Shown here: in pieces, positions 18,123 through 27,101 of the stretch
How the letters are laid out: every line of letters begins with the position of its first letter
Position numbering within the stretch: the stretch's first letter is position 1
Source: Granulicella aggregans
Lineage (GTDB): Bacteria > Acidobacteriota > Terriglobia > Terriglobales > Acidobacteriaceae
Length of the DNA: 64,000 nt
NCBI RefSeq assembly: GCF_025685565.1
Contig: NZ_JAGSYE010000003.1
Coordinates: 620,001-684,000 of the forward strand
Reading direction: 5' to 3'
Notes under the pieces: generated by a model
What the model was told of the DNA's origin: nothing
Seen by the model: the letters and a program-made list of their open reading frames with translations, nothing else
Database searches by the model: none
Position numbers and translations under genes: made by a program

Positions 18123-19097
18123 ATGAATTCGATTGTTCAATCTCTTTTACGTTCCGGTGCCGCCTCCACCGACGCCGCCCTGGAACATCTTCTGCCTGGT
18201 ACGGACGTCCTTCCCCACTCCATCCATCGCGCGATGCGCCACAGCGTCTTCGCCGGTGGCAAGCGTCTACGCCCCATCCTCTGCATGGAAGCCGCCCGCA
18301 TGGTCGCGACCCACGCAAGTCCCGCGCCTGCAGGCACCATGCCCGAAGGCGTCGCCGAACTCGGCGCTGCGCTGGAGATGCTGCACACCTACTCGCTCAT
18401 CCACGATGACCTGCCCGCGCTCGACGACGATGTTCTTCGCCGCGGCCAGCCCACCTGCCACGTAGCCTTCGGTGAAGCCACGGCCATCCTCGCAGGCGAC
18501 GCTCTGCAGACGCTCGCCTTCCAGACCATCGGCAACCTCCGCACGCCCCCCGCAACCACGGTCGCAATCCTGCGCGAGATCGCTGCCGCCGTCTCCACCG
18601 GCGTGGGCACGGTCGGCGACATCCAGACCGTCCTTCCCCCCGGCATGATTGGCGGCCAGGTCATGGACATCGAAGGCGAAGGACACACCCCGACGGCAGA
18701 ACTCGTCGAAGCCATCCACCGCGCCAAGACCGGGGCCTTGATCGCGGTCAGCATCGTCGCTGGAGGTCTCTACGGCGCGGGTTCTGCTTCAACCGAATCG
18801 ACCGCCTCTTCAGACACCATCGCCCGCCTTCGCTCCTTCGGCGAGAAGGCCGGCCTCGCCTTCCAGATCGTCGATGACGTCCTCGACATGACCCAGGACT
18901 CGGCCCAACTGGGCAAGACCGCCGGAAAGGATACGGCGACCGTCAAAGCCACATGGCCCGCCGTCTACGGCATCGAGCGATCGAACGAAGACGCAAAGAC
19001 TCTCATCGCCGATGCCTTCGCCGAGCTCGAACCCTTCGGCGCAGCCGCCGACGGCCTCAAGGCAATCGCGCAGTATCTTGTCGAAAGAACCAACTAA
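18123..19097 (+). CDS. ispA: Polyprenyl (farnesyl/geranylgeranyl) diphosphate synthase
   Basis: 324 residues. Head-to-tail condensation of isopentenyl diphosphate with allylic diphosphates. The first aspartate-rich motif DDLPALDDD (about 95-103) has the four-residue insertion typical of bacterial short-chain synthases. GGKRLRP, GQVMDIEGE and the second motif DDVLDMTQD are present, followed by GKTAGKD. The ATG at 18123 follows an in-frame TTG at 18120. Chain length (C15 or C20) cannot be read with confidence. It uses products of the MEP pathway, to which dxr (7.8 kb) belongs. Confidence 0.92.
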   Translation: MNSIVQSLLRSGAASTDAALEHLLPGTDVLPHSIHRAMRHSVFAGGKRLRPILCMEAARMVATHASPAPAGTMPEGVAELGAALEMLHTYSLIHDDLPALDDDVLRRGQPTCHVAFGEATAILAGDALQTLAFQTIGNLRTPPATTVAILREIAAAVSTGVGTVGDIQTVLPPGMIGGQVMDIEGEGHTPTAELVEAIHRAKTGALIAVSIVAGGLYGAGSASTESTASSDTIARLRSFGEKAGLAFQIVDDVLDMTQDSAQLGKTAGKDTATVKATWPAVYGIERSNEDAKTLIADAFAELEPFGAAADGLKAIAQYLVERTN

Positions 19098-19103
19098 GCA
19101 ACG

Positions 19104-19460
19104 ATGACTCCGCAGATCACAGAAGACTCTATCCGCGACGCTCTCCGCGACTGCTACGATCCCGAGGTTCCCTGCAACATCGTCGATCTTGGCCTCGTCT
19201 ACAGCGTCGTTGTCGCGCCTGATCCCGACGCGCCCGGCGCGGGCATCCCCGGCGTTCCGCAGCGCAACAAGGTTCACATCGGCCTGACTCTTACTTCCAA
19301 GGGCTGCCCCGCACACACCCAGATCATCGCCCAGATCGAAGGCCGCCTCAGCGCCTTCGAGACGGTCAGCCAGACCTCGGTAGACCTCGTCTGGGACCCC
19401 GCATGGAGTCCCGCCCGCATCTCCCCTGAAGGTCGCAAGCTGCTGGGAATTGAATCTTGA
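19104..19460 (+). CDS. DUF59/MIP18 iron-sulfur assembly factor (SufT/PaaD type)
   Basis: A 118-residue single-domain protein. The motif YDPEVPCNIVDLGLVY with the conserved DPE and the cysteine, and TSKGCPAHTQIIAQIE with the second conserved cysteine, define the family. These proteins help to mature Fe-S proteins (SufT) or act in phenylacetate oxygenation (PaaD). No other suf or paa genes are nearby, so a general Fe-S role is the better guess. It starts six bases after the polyprenyl synthase stop, so they are likely co-transcribed. Confidence 0.88.
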   Translation: MTPQITEDSIRDALRDCYDPEVPCNIVDLGLVYSVVVAPDPDAPGAGIPGVPQRNKVHIGLTLTSKGCPAHTQIIAQIEGRLSAFETVSQTSVDLVWDPAWSPARISPEGRKLLGIES

Positions 19461-19470
19461 GGGCTGTCTA

Positions 19471-20220
19471 GTGGCGAAGCGAAAGAACGCGCCTGAGCCT
19501 ATCCACCCCTTCGACGCCATACACGGCGTCGAGACCAGCGGCCTCATCCCCGCGGGCGATCTCGTCACCGGCCACAGCAGCGACAAGCACGTGACCGCCT
19601 ACTACGGCGTCGCGCCGTCGATCCTGCGTAGCCTCGTCGACCTCTGGCTCGACACAGCTCCCGCTCACCCTATCGAGCGCTACAGCTTCATCGACATCGG
19701 AGCAGGCAAGGGCCGCGCCATCCTCGTCGCCAGCGAGCTTCCCTTCCGCCAGGTCATCGGCATCGAGCTCAACCCCTCCATGGCCGACATCGCGCAGCGC
19801 AACGTCGACCACTGGATCGCCACCCACGCCGCCGATCCAACCGCATCACCGCACGCGCCCGTCCGCCTGGTCGAGCAGGACGCGCTCGAGTTCGACTTCC
19901 CGCGCACACCCTGCATCGCCTTCATGTTCCATCCCTTTGAAGCGCCGCTGATGAAGAAACTGCTGGCGCGCATCGAGAGCCAGTTCGCGCATCGTCCCGG
20001 CGAACTCGACATCCTCTACGTCAACGCCGAGTGTGCCTCCGTCTTCGATCGCAACCCAGCATTCACACGCCTCTGGTTCGGGAAGGTCGCAATGTCAGCG
20101 GAAGACCACGCCGCCGATCTCGAAGCCATCGCGCAGCAGCGCGACTACGGCTCGACGGGCGATGAGGAGTGCGCGATCTATCGATACGTTGGGCGGGGAA
20201 CTACGGCAAAAGCTGCCTAA
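19471..20220 (+). CDS. SAM-dependent methyltransferase (class I)
   Basis: About 249 residues. The SAM-binding motif FIDIGAGKGRAIL (motif I) is followed by GIELNPSMADIAQRN (motif II) and then LVEQDALEFDFP. The remainder is a plain Rossmann fold, with FMFHPFEAP in place of a catalytic NPPY. I choose GTG 19471, seven bases after GAGGG; this avoids a ten-base overlap with the DUF59 gene that TTG 19450 would need. Substrate unknown. It probably forms one unit with the two genes before it. Confidence 0.85.
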   Translation: MAKRKNAPEPIHPFDAIHGVETSGLIPAGDLVTGHSSDKHVTAYYGVAPSILRSLVDLWLDTAPAHPIERYSFIDIGAGKGRAILVASELPFRQVIGIELNPSMADIAQRNVDHWIATHAADPTASPHAPVRLVEQDALEFDFPRTPCIAFMFHPFEAPLMKKLLARIESQFAHRPGELDILYVNAECASVFDRNPAFTRLWFGKVAMSAEDHAADLEAIAQQRDYGSTGDEECAIYRYVGRGTTAKAA

Positions 20221-20221
20221 A

Positions 20222-20372
20222 GCGCCCTGCGCGGGCGGCGGTCACTTCGTGACGCGTATACCGCTTCGCGTGCTGCTCCCGCTGGTCGCAAGATGAGATT
20301 TGATCCCGACCAACGGGAGGGCCATGCGAAGCCCAATACAAGTCACGAAGTGACCGCCCCGCGCGTAGCGAG
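20222..20372. repeat. Long imperfect inverted repeat between convergent genes
   Basis: About 150 bases that fold almost end to end. Outer arms GCGGTCACTTCGTGAC and GTCACGAAGTGACCGC are perfect. Further in, CGCTTCGCGTG pairs with CATGCGAAG, and CCCGCTGGTCG with CGACCAACGGG. The centre is about 15 bases. It occupies the whole gap between the methyltransferase and tsaE stops, so it could serve as a two-way transcript end, or be a MITE-like insertion. Confidence 0.85.
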
Positions 20373-20379
20373 TCTTTAG

Positions 20380-20829
20380 TTACTTGACGCCGATCACCAT
20401 CAGCCGCTCGTCCCCACCCAAATTCTCCATTGCCACCTCGCCATTCGCCATCGCCACCACGCTGGGAAACTTCTCACCCCATTCCACCAACACCAGAGCA
20501 TCTGGTTCGGCGATCATCTCTTCAATGCCCAACGTCGCCAACTCTCTCTCCGTCTCCAGACGGTAGAGATCGAGGTGATAGATCTTCACCTTCGCGCCCT
20601 TGTATTCATGCACCAGCGTGAACGTGGGGCTGGTGACCTCCGCAGGATCGGCCGCTCCCAGCGCCGCGGCAATCCCCTTCACCAGCGTCGTCTTCCCCGC
20701 GCCCATCTCTCCACGCAGAATCACCAGCCGAGGCGTCGGCATCAGGATCTCCGCCACCCGCTCGGCAATGGCCATGGTCCCATTCACGGACCGCGTCTTG
20801 AACCGTCTCTCGTGCTTTGCGTCAATCAT
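20380..20829 (-). CDS. tsaE: tRNA threonylcarbamoyladenosine biosynthesis ATPase TsaE
   Basis: A 149-residue P-loop ATPase needed, with TsaB and TsaD, to make t6A37 in ANN-decoding tRNAs. Walker A is GEMGAGKTT (40-48), followed by the family motif SPTFTLVHEY and the downstream LDLYRLE and LVEWGEKF. Its start overlaps the nnr stop by four bases (ATGA), so the two are translated from one message. The pairing nnr-tsaE is common in bacteria. Confidence 0.95.
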   Translation of the reverse strand: MIDAKHERRFKTRSVNGTMAIAERVAEILMPTPRLVILRGEMGAGKTTLVKGIAAALGAADPAEVTSPTFTLVHEYKGAKVKIYHLDLYRLETERELATLGIEEMIAEPDALVLVEWGEKFPSVVAMANGEVAMENLGGDERLMVIGVK

Positions 20830-22424
20830 CTCTTGTTCAGTCCCGTAATCCAGGTAAATCCGTCCGTATCGCGCGTCCGGTAGCGGAATGCGTCGGAAAG
20901 GTGCGCGACCGTGTCCGTCGCCAACACCGTGTGCTCATCCATCGCATGGGCGGCGAAGTCGCCAGCAAGCCCATGCAAATACACCGCTGCTTCGACAGCC
21001 TCGGCAACACTGCCCGGAAACTGCGCCAGCATCGCGGCGACGATGCCTGTAAGAATGTCGCCGCTGCCACCCTTCGCCATCGATGGATTCCCCGTCGTGT
21101 TCACCGCGATGCTGCCATCCGGATGCGCGATCAGCGTCCGCCATCCCTTCAGCACCAGCGTGACATGATGCTTCGTGGCAAAGTTACGGGCGAGGTTGAT
21201 CCGATCAGCCTCGACCTCTTTCACCGTCAGCCCGGTCAGGCGAGAGAACTCGCCCGGATGCGGCGTCAGCACGATGGTGCGGCCAACGCCATCAAGGAGA
21301 TGAGTGCGCGACACATCGAAGGCGTTCAAAGCATCTGCGTCAATCACAATCGGCACCGTCGTCTTCGCCACAAGCTGCCGCGCAAACTCCGAAGCGTCGC
21401 CCTTGGTCGATAACCCCGGCCCAACAGCCACTACCGAGATCTTCTTCATCAGCGAGTCCAGCCGGTCCAGATTCCTGAGATCCACCGCGCCTTCGGTGCC
21501 TTGGGTCAGCGGCGCGATCATCAGCTCCGGAGCAATCTGTGCGACAAGATTCACAATGCTCTCCGGCACCGCTGCCGTCACCAAGCCCGCTCCCGTCCGC
21601 ATCGCAGCCAGGGAAGACATCGAAGGCGCGCCCGCCGTCCCATACGACCCTCCGATGAGAAGGACATGCCCGAACTTGCCCTTGTTCGAGTTGACGTCTC
21701 TGGGCGTCTGCGCAACCGTCTTGGAAGCTCCGCCCCAGTGCAGATCGCCCGAGCTGGAAATCACCGCATCCGGCGATCCAATCTCCGCAACGACGACCGG
21801 CCCGAAGACGTTCCCTCGCGTTAGCGCACCGAAGACATGCGCGAGCTTCGGCGCGGTAAACGTCACCACCGCATCCGCCCGAAACGCATTAGGTGACTGC
21901 TGCTCCGCCGAGTCCGCGTCCCAGCCGGAAGGAAGATCCACCGCCACGACCGGCGTCCGCAGCGAAGCAACGCGATCGCGGACTAAGGCCCCCAATCCAC
22001 TCAAAGGCGGCTTGAATCCCGTCCCGACGATCGCGTCCACGATCAGGTCGAAGCTCTCGAACTCCGGGAGCGAGCCTTCTTTCATTCCGATAACCGTCAC
22101 TTGCGGAGCCGCCCTCTGCAGCGCTCGTAACTCCGTCGCGGGCGTCTCTTTCAAGTCGGAGACCTCGCCCAGAATCGCAACCGTGATCTCACGATCACCC
22201 GTCGCCGCAAGAACCTTTGCCGCAACAATTCCGTCGCCGCCGTTGTTGCCCTTACCGCAGAGGAAGAGCAGACGCTTCGCCCCGGGATATCTTCGTTCAA
22301 TGAACTGGGCAACGGCTGCGCCCGCGTTCCCCATCAGAGCGCTCATAGGAATGGCGTAATAGGCCATCGTTCGCCGGTCGGTCTCAGCCATGTTGGCGGC
22401 GGTAAGAATCTTCACTTTTGCCAT
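20826..22424 (-). CDS. nnr: Bifunctional NAD(P)H-hydrate epimerase / ADP-dependent dehydratase
   Basis: About 532 residues that repair hydrated NADH and NADPH. The N-terminal YjeF_N epimerase has LCGKGNNGGDG and VDLPSGWDAD. The C-terminal ribokinase-like dehydratase has VLTPHPGEFSRLTG and the catalytic loop GNPSMAKGGSGDILTG. I start at the ATG at 22424 (MAKVKILTAANM), where family members normally begin; an upstream ATG at 22469 would add 15 residues. It is followed by tsaE with a four-base overlap. Confidence 0.94.
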   Translation of the reverse strand: MAKVKILTAANMAETDRRTMAYYAIPMSALMGNAGAAVAQFIERRYPGAKRLLFLCGKGNNGGDGIVAAKVLAATGDREITVAILGEVSDLKETPATELRALQRAAPQVTVIGMKEGSLPEFESFDLIVDAIVGTGFKPPLSGLGALVRDRVASLRTPVVAVDLPSGWDADSAEQQSPNAFRADAVVTFTAPKLAHVFGALTRGNVFGPVVVAEIGSPDAVISSSGDLHWGGASKTVAQTPRDVNSNKGKFGHVLLIGGSYGTAGAPSMSSLAAMRTGAGLVTAAVPESIVNLVAQIAPELMIAPLTQGTEGAVDLRNLDRLDSLMKKISVVAVGPGLSTKGDASEFARQLVAKTTVPIVIDADALNAFDVSRTHLLDGVGRTIVLTPHPGEFSRLTGLTVKEVEADRINLARNFATKHHVTLVLKGWRTLIAHPDGSIAVNTTGNPSMAKGGSGDILTGIVAAMLAQFPGSVAEAVEAAVYLHGLAGDFAAHAMDEHTVLATDTVAHLSDAFRYRTRDTDGFTWITGLNKR

Positions 22425-22581
22425 ACTCTCTTGGATGTAAGAGTACGGGAAAGGATCGTCTTCACGCATCCACGCTTAAACACCAGCGAAATCGAAGATT
22501 TCCACGCCACGCTGGAACTCCAAACTGCAGTGAGCCGTCTACAACTCCGGCACACATCTTTGACTTCCGTCAGGAGACTCG

Positions 22582-23127
22582 ATGCGACGCTCTATCTTGT
22601 TTGCGATCTGCGCCTTAATTGGATCGATTACACCCGCACTTCAGGCGGAGAGCCACAATCCCGCGGACTATCCCCTGCGCATCCACATCTATCGCAGAAA
22701 CGAGACCACCTTCTACCACAACCGCCAGGCCGAAGAGGCCAAGGGCGAAGGCCGTGCCAATCTCTTTGAGGGTGGAGAGCCGAAAGGACTGGACTTCCAG
22801 TTTGAATGCGACAAGAAATTACAGACATCTTCCGGCTACGAGACCTTCCCTGCAAAGTGGAAGAAGCCTGGGCAGGAGCTCGTCATCCTGCAGCCGGATT
22901 TTGGCAAGACCAGCTATAACACTTGCAGGCTGAAGGTACTGGTAAAGGACTTTGTCTATGTAAGCCACGACGGCAATCTATCGACGGAACCCGCGGAAAC
23001 CTTCCGGGAATGGATGACCAAACACGAGTACGATCCGGAACACGGTAAAGACACGCCGACCAGAACCATTGCACCAGCCACAGCACCTGCCGGCACTCCA
23101 GCTCCCCCAGCCGCACCGCCGCAATAG
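22582..23127 (+). CDS. Secreted protein of unknown function
   Basis: 181 residues. Signal peptide at about 1-22 (ending LQAES). A soluble middle part has two cysteines (FECDKK and YNTCRL) that could form a disulfide, and a Pro/Ala/Thr-rich tail. AGGAG lies about six bases before the ATG at 22582. No family recognised. Divergent from nnr and convergent with the penicillin-binding gene. Confidence 0.75.
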   Translation: MRRSILFAICALIGSITPALQAESHNPADYPLRIHIYRRNETTFYHNRQAEEAKGEGRANLFEGGEPKGLDFQFECDKKLQTSSGYETFPAKWKKPGQELVILQPDFGKTSYNTCRLKVLVKDFVYVSHDGNLSTEPAETFREWMTKHEYDPEHGKDTPTRTIAPATAPAGTPAPPAAPPQ

Positions 23128-23189
23128 GTGGCTCATTCCCGCGAATCGCGACCTGCGGCTCCGAAGTGAGGGCGCGAAGCGGTAAGACT

Positions 23190-24440
23190 CTACCGGGTGC
23201 CGGTCGTCGTGTCCGTGGCCGGCTGTACCTTGGGCTGGAAGTACGCCCGTTCCCATAGCCCACGGTAGAACTGACCCGTTAGCTCAGCCGCCTTCGGGCC
23301 GAAGGTTGGGCGTCCACCTTCTAAGAAGATCACCGTCACAATACGTCCGGTCGGGGTGTCCGCGAACGAACCGAACCAGCCGTACCGAACGCCGTTGTTC
23401 GAGCACGTCCCAGTCTTCCCCATCACTGGAAACGCCGTAAAGTTCGCCTTCAGCGACCGCGCCGTCCCATACTGCACCGCCGCCGCCATTCCAACGTGCA
23501 TGTCCGGGAGCAGAGGAGCGATATCGAGAATCCGTTTCACCTTGGGATTGAAGTTCGCAATGTCGTCCGGCGTCTGCGGATGCTGCAGGTAGTAGAGCGT
23601 GCCACCGTTCGCAATGGCCGCCACCATCGCCCCAAGTTGAAGCGGGGTCATTGAGACGCTCTCGCCAAAGCTGCACATCCGCCCCACGCCGCCCGCCGAG
23701 GCAGGGAGTTCGTGGTCAGGATAGGTACCGAGCTGCTCGCCCTGAATGTTGTACCCGGCAAGCTCGCCCAGGCCGAACTGATTCGCGTAGTGCTTTACGC
23801 GCTCAAATCCGAGCGAGCGGCCAAGTGTTTCAAAATAAAGATTGTTCGAGTGCGCCAGCGCCTCGGTGAGGGTCAGGTGGTAGTGGCCGCCCAGATTCAC
23901 CGGCGTGTCCCGGGTCACAATTCCCTCTTCAAGAGCCGCGAGGGCGACAGAAAGCTTGATCGTCGAACAGGGTTCCGCACCCGGCGAGAGCGCCAGCTTC
24001 TGGTTCACCATCGCCAGAATCCGCCCGCTCGAGGGATCGATCGCCAAAGCCGTTCCGTTCATGTTGCCCAGCGCTTCAATCGCCGCCGCCCGGACCACGG
24101 GATCTTCACCCTGGGTCACGTCGCCCAGCGTCAGGTTGTCGATGTCGGCAAAGGAGTTACCCGTGAACCGCTCGGTGTACCGCGTGCGCCCCACGGCGAG
24201 TTTGGCCTTCGCTACGCCGCGACGCCCCGAACGTGCCACCGCGACCTTGGCCGTTGCAGCCTTCGTAGTAGTTGAGGAGTGAGCCACCCGATGGGAGGTC
24301 TTCGTGACCACATGGCTCGATGCCTTCGCCTTCACAGCCTTATGGGCGTGGTGAACCACCTTCGCGAAGGCGGTTTCACTTCCGATTGCCAGGGCAAGTA
24401 CAAAAAGACCAAAGAAAACAAGCCGGGAAGACTTAACCAA
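23190..24440 (-). CDS. Penicillin-binding transpeptidase domain protein
   Basis: About 416 residues. A signal peptide (ending GSETAFA) is followed by a long basic stretch rich in His, Lys, Ala and Thr (about 28-85) that may bind the wall, then a transpeptidase domain. SxxK is STIKLS, SxN is SNN and KTG is KTGTCSNNG. No transglycosylase or PASTA domain is seen, and it is smaller than a typical class B PBP, so it may be a specialised D,D-transpeptidase. I choose TTG 24440, six bases after GAGGAG, which puts the signal peptide right at the start; ATG 24461 and an ORF start at 24515 lack this support. It lies next to ftsZ. Confidence 0.85.
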   Translation of the reverse strand: MVKSSRLVFFGLFVLALAIGSETAFAKVVHHAHKAVKAKASSHVVTKTSHRVAHSSTTTKAATAKVAVARSGRRGVAKAKLAVGRTRYTERFTGNSFADIDNLTLGDVTQGEDPVVRAAAIEALGNMNGTALAIDPSSGRILAMVNQKLALSPGAEPCSTIKLSVALAALEEGIVTRDTPVNLGGHYHLTLTEALAHSNNLYFETLGRSLGFERVKHYANQFGLGELAGYNIQGEQLGTYPDHELPASAGGVGRMCSFGESVSMTPLQLGAMVAAIANGGTLYYLQHPQTPDDIANFNPKVKRILDIAPLLPDMHVGMAAAVQYGTARSLKANFTAFPVMGKTGTCSNNGVRYGWFGSFADTPTGRIVTVIFLEGGRPTFGPKAAELTGQFYRGLWERAYFQPKVQPATDTTTGTR

Positions 24441-24636
24441 GATGGACTCCTCTTTTGACATCAGACGCCATGTCTGCACGGTGGATGCCACCCGGACCTT
24501 GCAGGGAGTGATCACACTTTAATCTTACGTTCTCCCAGTCCCAGAAGGACATTCATCTTCCGGGGGATATCGTTTCAGGTACCGCCCGCCTTGCAACACA
24601 CACTCTCTCTCGTTCGACTCACAGACACCTCGCGGG

Positions 24637-26928
24637 TCAACGTCCGCGCCGCAGAAACGCCGGGATATCAAGCTCATCCGCGTCAACCGTCTCCACCGCC
24701 TCTACCGGGGCAGCCTTCCTTCCAAAGAAGAAGGAACTGCGTGCCGGGGCCTCTTGTCTTGGCCGTTCGGTCGCAACTGGAGCCTCAATCTCAGGCTCAA
24801 TATGGCGTTCGATCAGCCGCTCAGCCGGCCGTGGAGCAGGGGGAGGAGCTGGCCGTTCATAGCCTGCGCCAGCTTCATAGCCGCCAGGAGCCTCACTCTG
24901 ACGTGGAGATGGCGGAGTAGAGGTTCGAAACGCCGGAGTGTTCAGAAAGAAGGAGCTGGACTTCGACGGCTCCGGCCGCTCCTCCTGACGAGTTGGAGCC
25001 GGGGCTGGAACCGGCACGCGAAAGAACTCGTCGTCGAAGATGGAAGCCGGAACGGCCCGAAGCTCGGGCTCCGGCGCAACCGGGGCCGTCACGACTCGTG
25101 GCTGGGGCGCCACCTCGGCGGCCGAGGTGGTCAACGAGGAAGCGGCTACCGGCTCTCTTGGCACCTGCGCCACGGGAGTCTGGGCCACAGGAGCTTGGGC
25201 CGCGATGGGCTGAACCGGGGGCACTGGCTCGGGCGGCGGGGCCAGTCCCAACTGGGGAGCTGAGGCAAAGACCTGCGGTGCCGAGCGATGCGTCTCGGCC
25301 ATCGCCGCCGAAACTACGGAGACGCGAAAGTCGGGCTCCTCGGCCTCCGAGGTGACGGTTTCCGGAGCGAAAACAGGCGGAGCGGCGACCACCGGCTCTA
25401 CTGCTTCGGGGATTGGCGCGGGAATCGGTTCCGGAGCTGGAGTCTGCACGGCGAAGGACTTCACGGAGAAAGTCGGTATCGGGGGCGCAACTGGAGCAGC
25501 CATAGCAGGTGCGGGAGGCGTGGCCGGGGCTGCGGACACAGCAGGTGCCGCTGGCGGAGCAGGAGTCGCAATCGCAGGAGCAGGAACAGCTGCCGGGGCA
25601 GCCAAGGCCGCATGCTCCGCGGCAAAACGGTCAGCCGCCGCGCGCACGCTCGAGATTCCGGAACCGCCAGCCCGTGGCTGTACCGGAACGTCCTCATGCC
25701 GAATCGTCGGCAGCGAAGCGTCCGCCAGCATGCGCTCGCGGCGCTCCGGCCGGAAGAACCGCTGTTCCTCAACTACGGGCGCTGGCTCTGCAACCGGTGC
25801 AATCGCAACCGGGGGAGCCACCGGAATCACAGGCGCGGGAACCTCCGCCACCGGAACCGGCTGCGGAACGACAGGGACTCTGGGAGCCACGGCCGCGGCA
25901 ATCACTGGCTCTGCAGCGGCTACCGGCGCAGCCGGTCTCGCATGCGGCATCTCGCGGAAGCCAGTCGCGATCACGGTAATCTTCACCTCGTCGCCCAGCC
26001 GCTCGTCGAGCACCGCGCCAAAGATGATGTTCGCGTCCTCGTGCGCCGCACTCTGGATGATCGTGGAGGCCTCATTGACCTCGCTCAGCTTCAGCGAGCT
26101 CGATCCAGTCACATTGATCAGGATGCCCCGCGCCCCATCGATCGCTCCCGCTTCAAGCAGCGGAGAAGCCATCGCGGCCGCAGCAGCGTCCTTCGCCCGA
26201 GTCTCGCCCGAACGCGCCGCCGTTCCCATCACCGCGTAGCCCATGCCCGCCATCGTCGTCTTCACGTCGGCAAAGTCGCGGTTGATCACACCGGGGATCG
26301 TAATGATGTCCGAGATCCCCTGCACCGCCTGGCGCAGCACATCGTCCGCGATCTGAAAGCTCTCAAAGAATCCCGCGTCCTTCGCCACGGCCAGCAGCTT
26401 CTCGTTCGGGATTACGATCAGCGTGTCGACCGCCTCGAGCAGCTCCTGCAGGCCTCGCTCCGCCTGCATCATGCGGCGCTTGCCCTCAAATCCAAACGGG
26501 CGCGTTACGACTGCAACGGTCAGCGCTCCCATCTCGCTCGCCAGCGACGCGATCACCGGCGCCGCTCCCGTACCCGTGCCTCCACCAAGTCCGGCCGTCA
26601 CGAAGACCATGTCGGCACCCTCAAGCGCCTCGATGATCTTTTCGGAGTCCTCAAGCGCGGCCCGCCGACCCACATCCGGGTTCGCACCCGCGCCCAGTCC
26701 ACTCGTCAGCTTCACCCCAAGCTGCAGCTTGATAGGCGCGTTCGACGCCTTCAGCGCCTGCACATCGGTATTGGCAGTGATGAACTCAACGCCCTCCACC
26801 CCGGCTGCGATCATGCGATTGACCGCGTTGTTGCCGCCGCCGCCGACACCAATCACCTTAATGCGTGCGCCATGCGGCGGATCTTCGTGATACTGGATGC
26901 GGAGAGGATCTTCGGCTTGAATGGTCAT
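24637..26928 (-). CDS. ftsZ: Cell division protein FtsZ with very long C-terminal linker
   Basis: The tubulin-like GTPase that forms the division ring. The core is residues 1-330: GVGGGGNNAVNRM, the tubulin signature GLGGGTGTGAAP, and NRDFADVKTTMAG. Residues 331-745 are a low-complexity Pro/Ala/Val/Glu-rich linker. The terminal peptide DIPAFLRRGR, which binds FtsA and other partners, is intact. Total 763 residues against about 350-450 in most bacteria. GGAG lies six bases before the ATG. It lies last in the minus-strand run ftsQ-ftsA-ftsZ. A frame of 605 residues on the other strand is a by-product of this biased sequence. Confidence 0.96.
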   Translation of the reverse strand: MTIQAEDPLRIQYHEDPPHGARIKVIGVGGGGNNAVNRMIAAGVEGVEFITANTDVQALKASNAPIKLQLGVKLTSGLGAGANPDVGRRAALEDSEKIIEALEGADMVFVTAGLGGGTGTGAAPVIASLASEMGALTVAVVTRPFGFEGKRRMMQAERGLQELLEAVDTLIVIPNEKLLAVAKDAGFFESFQIADDVLRQAVQGISDIITIPGVINRDFADVKTTMAGMGYAVMGTAARSGETRAKDAAAAAMASPLLEAGAIDGARGILINVTGSSSLKLSEVNEASTIIQSAAHEDANIIFGAVLDERLGDEVKITVIATGFREMPHARPAAPVAAAEPVIAAAVAPRVPVVPQPVPVAEVPAPVIPVAPPVAIAPVAEPAPVVEEQRFFRPERRERMLADASLPTIRHEDVPVQPRAGGSGISSVRAAADRFAAEHAALAAPAAVPAPAIATPAPPAAPAVSAAPATPPAPAMAAPVAPPIPTFSVKSFAVQTPAPEPIPAPIPEAVEPVVAAPPVFAPETVTSEAEEPDFRVSVVSAAMAETHRSAPQVFASAPQLGLAPPPEPVPPVQPIAAQAPVAQTPVAQVPREPVAASSLTTSAAEVAPQPRVVTAPVAPEPELRAVPASIFDDEFFRVPVPAPAPTRQEERPEPSKSSSFFLNTPAFRTSTPPSPRQSEAPGGYEAGAGYERPAPPPAPRPAERLIERHIEPEIEAPVATERPRQEAPARSSFFFGRKAAPVEAVETVDADELDIPAFLRRGR

Positions 26929-27101
26929 CGGAAACTCCTTGCTGCCTTGAACTGCCTGAATACTGGTTGCTTTAAATCGTCAAATTCATTCTCCCACCGG
27001 GGGAAGAAAAAAGCCGGTATTTGCGCGTACTTGAACCAAAGGATGTTCGAAATTGGAACACTCGCCGGGGAACGACTTCGGGCCCTAAGAATTGGCCTCT
27101 G

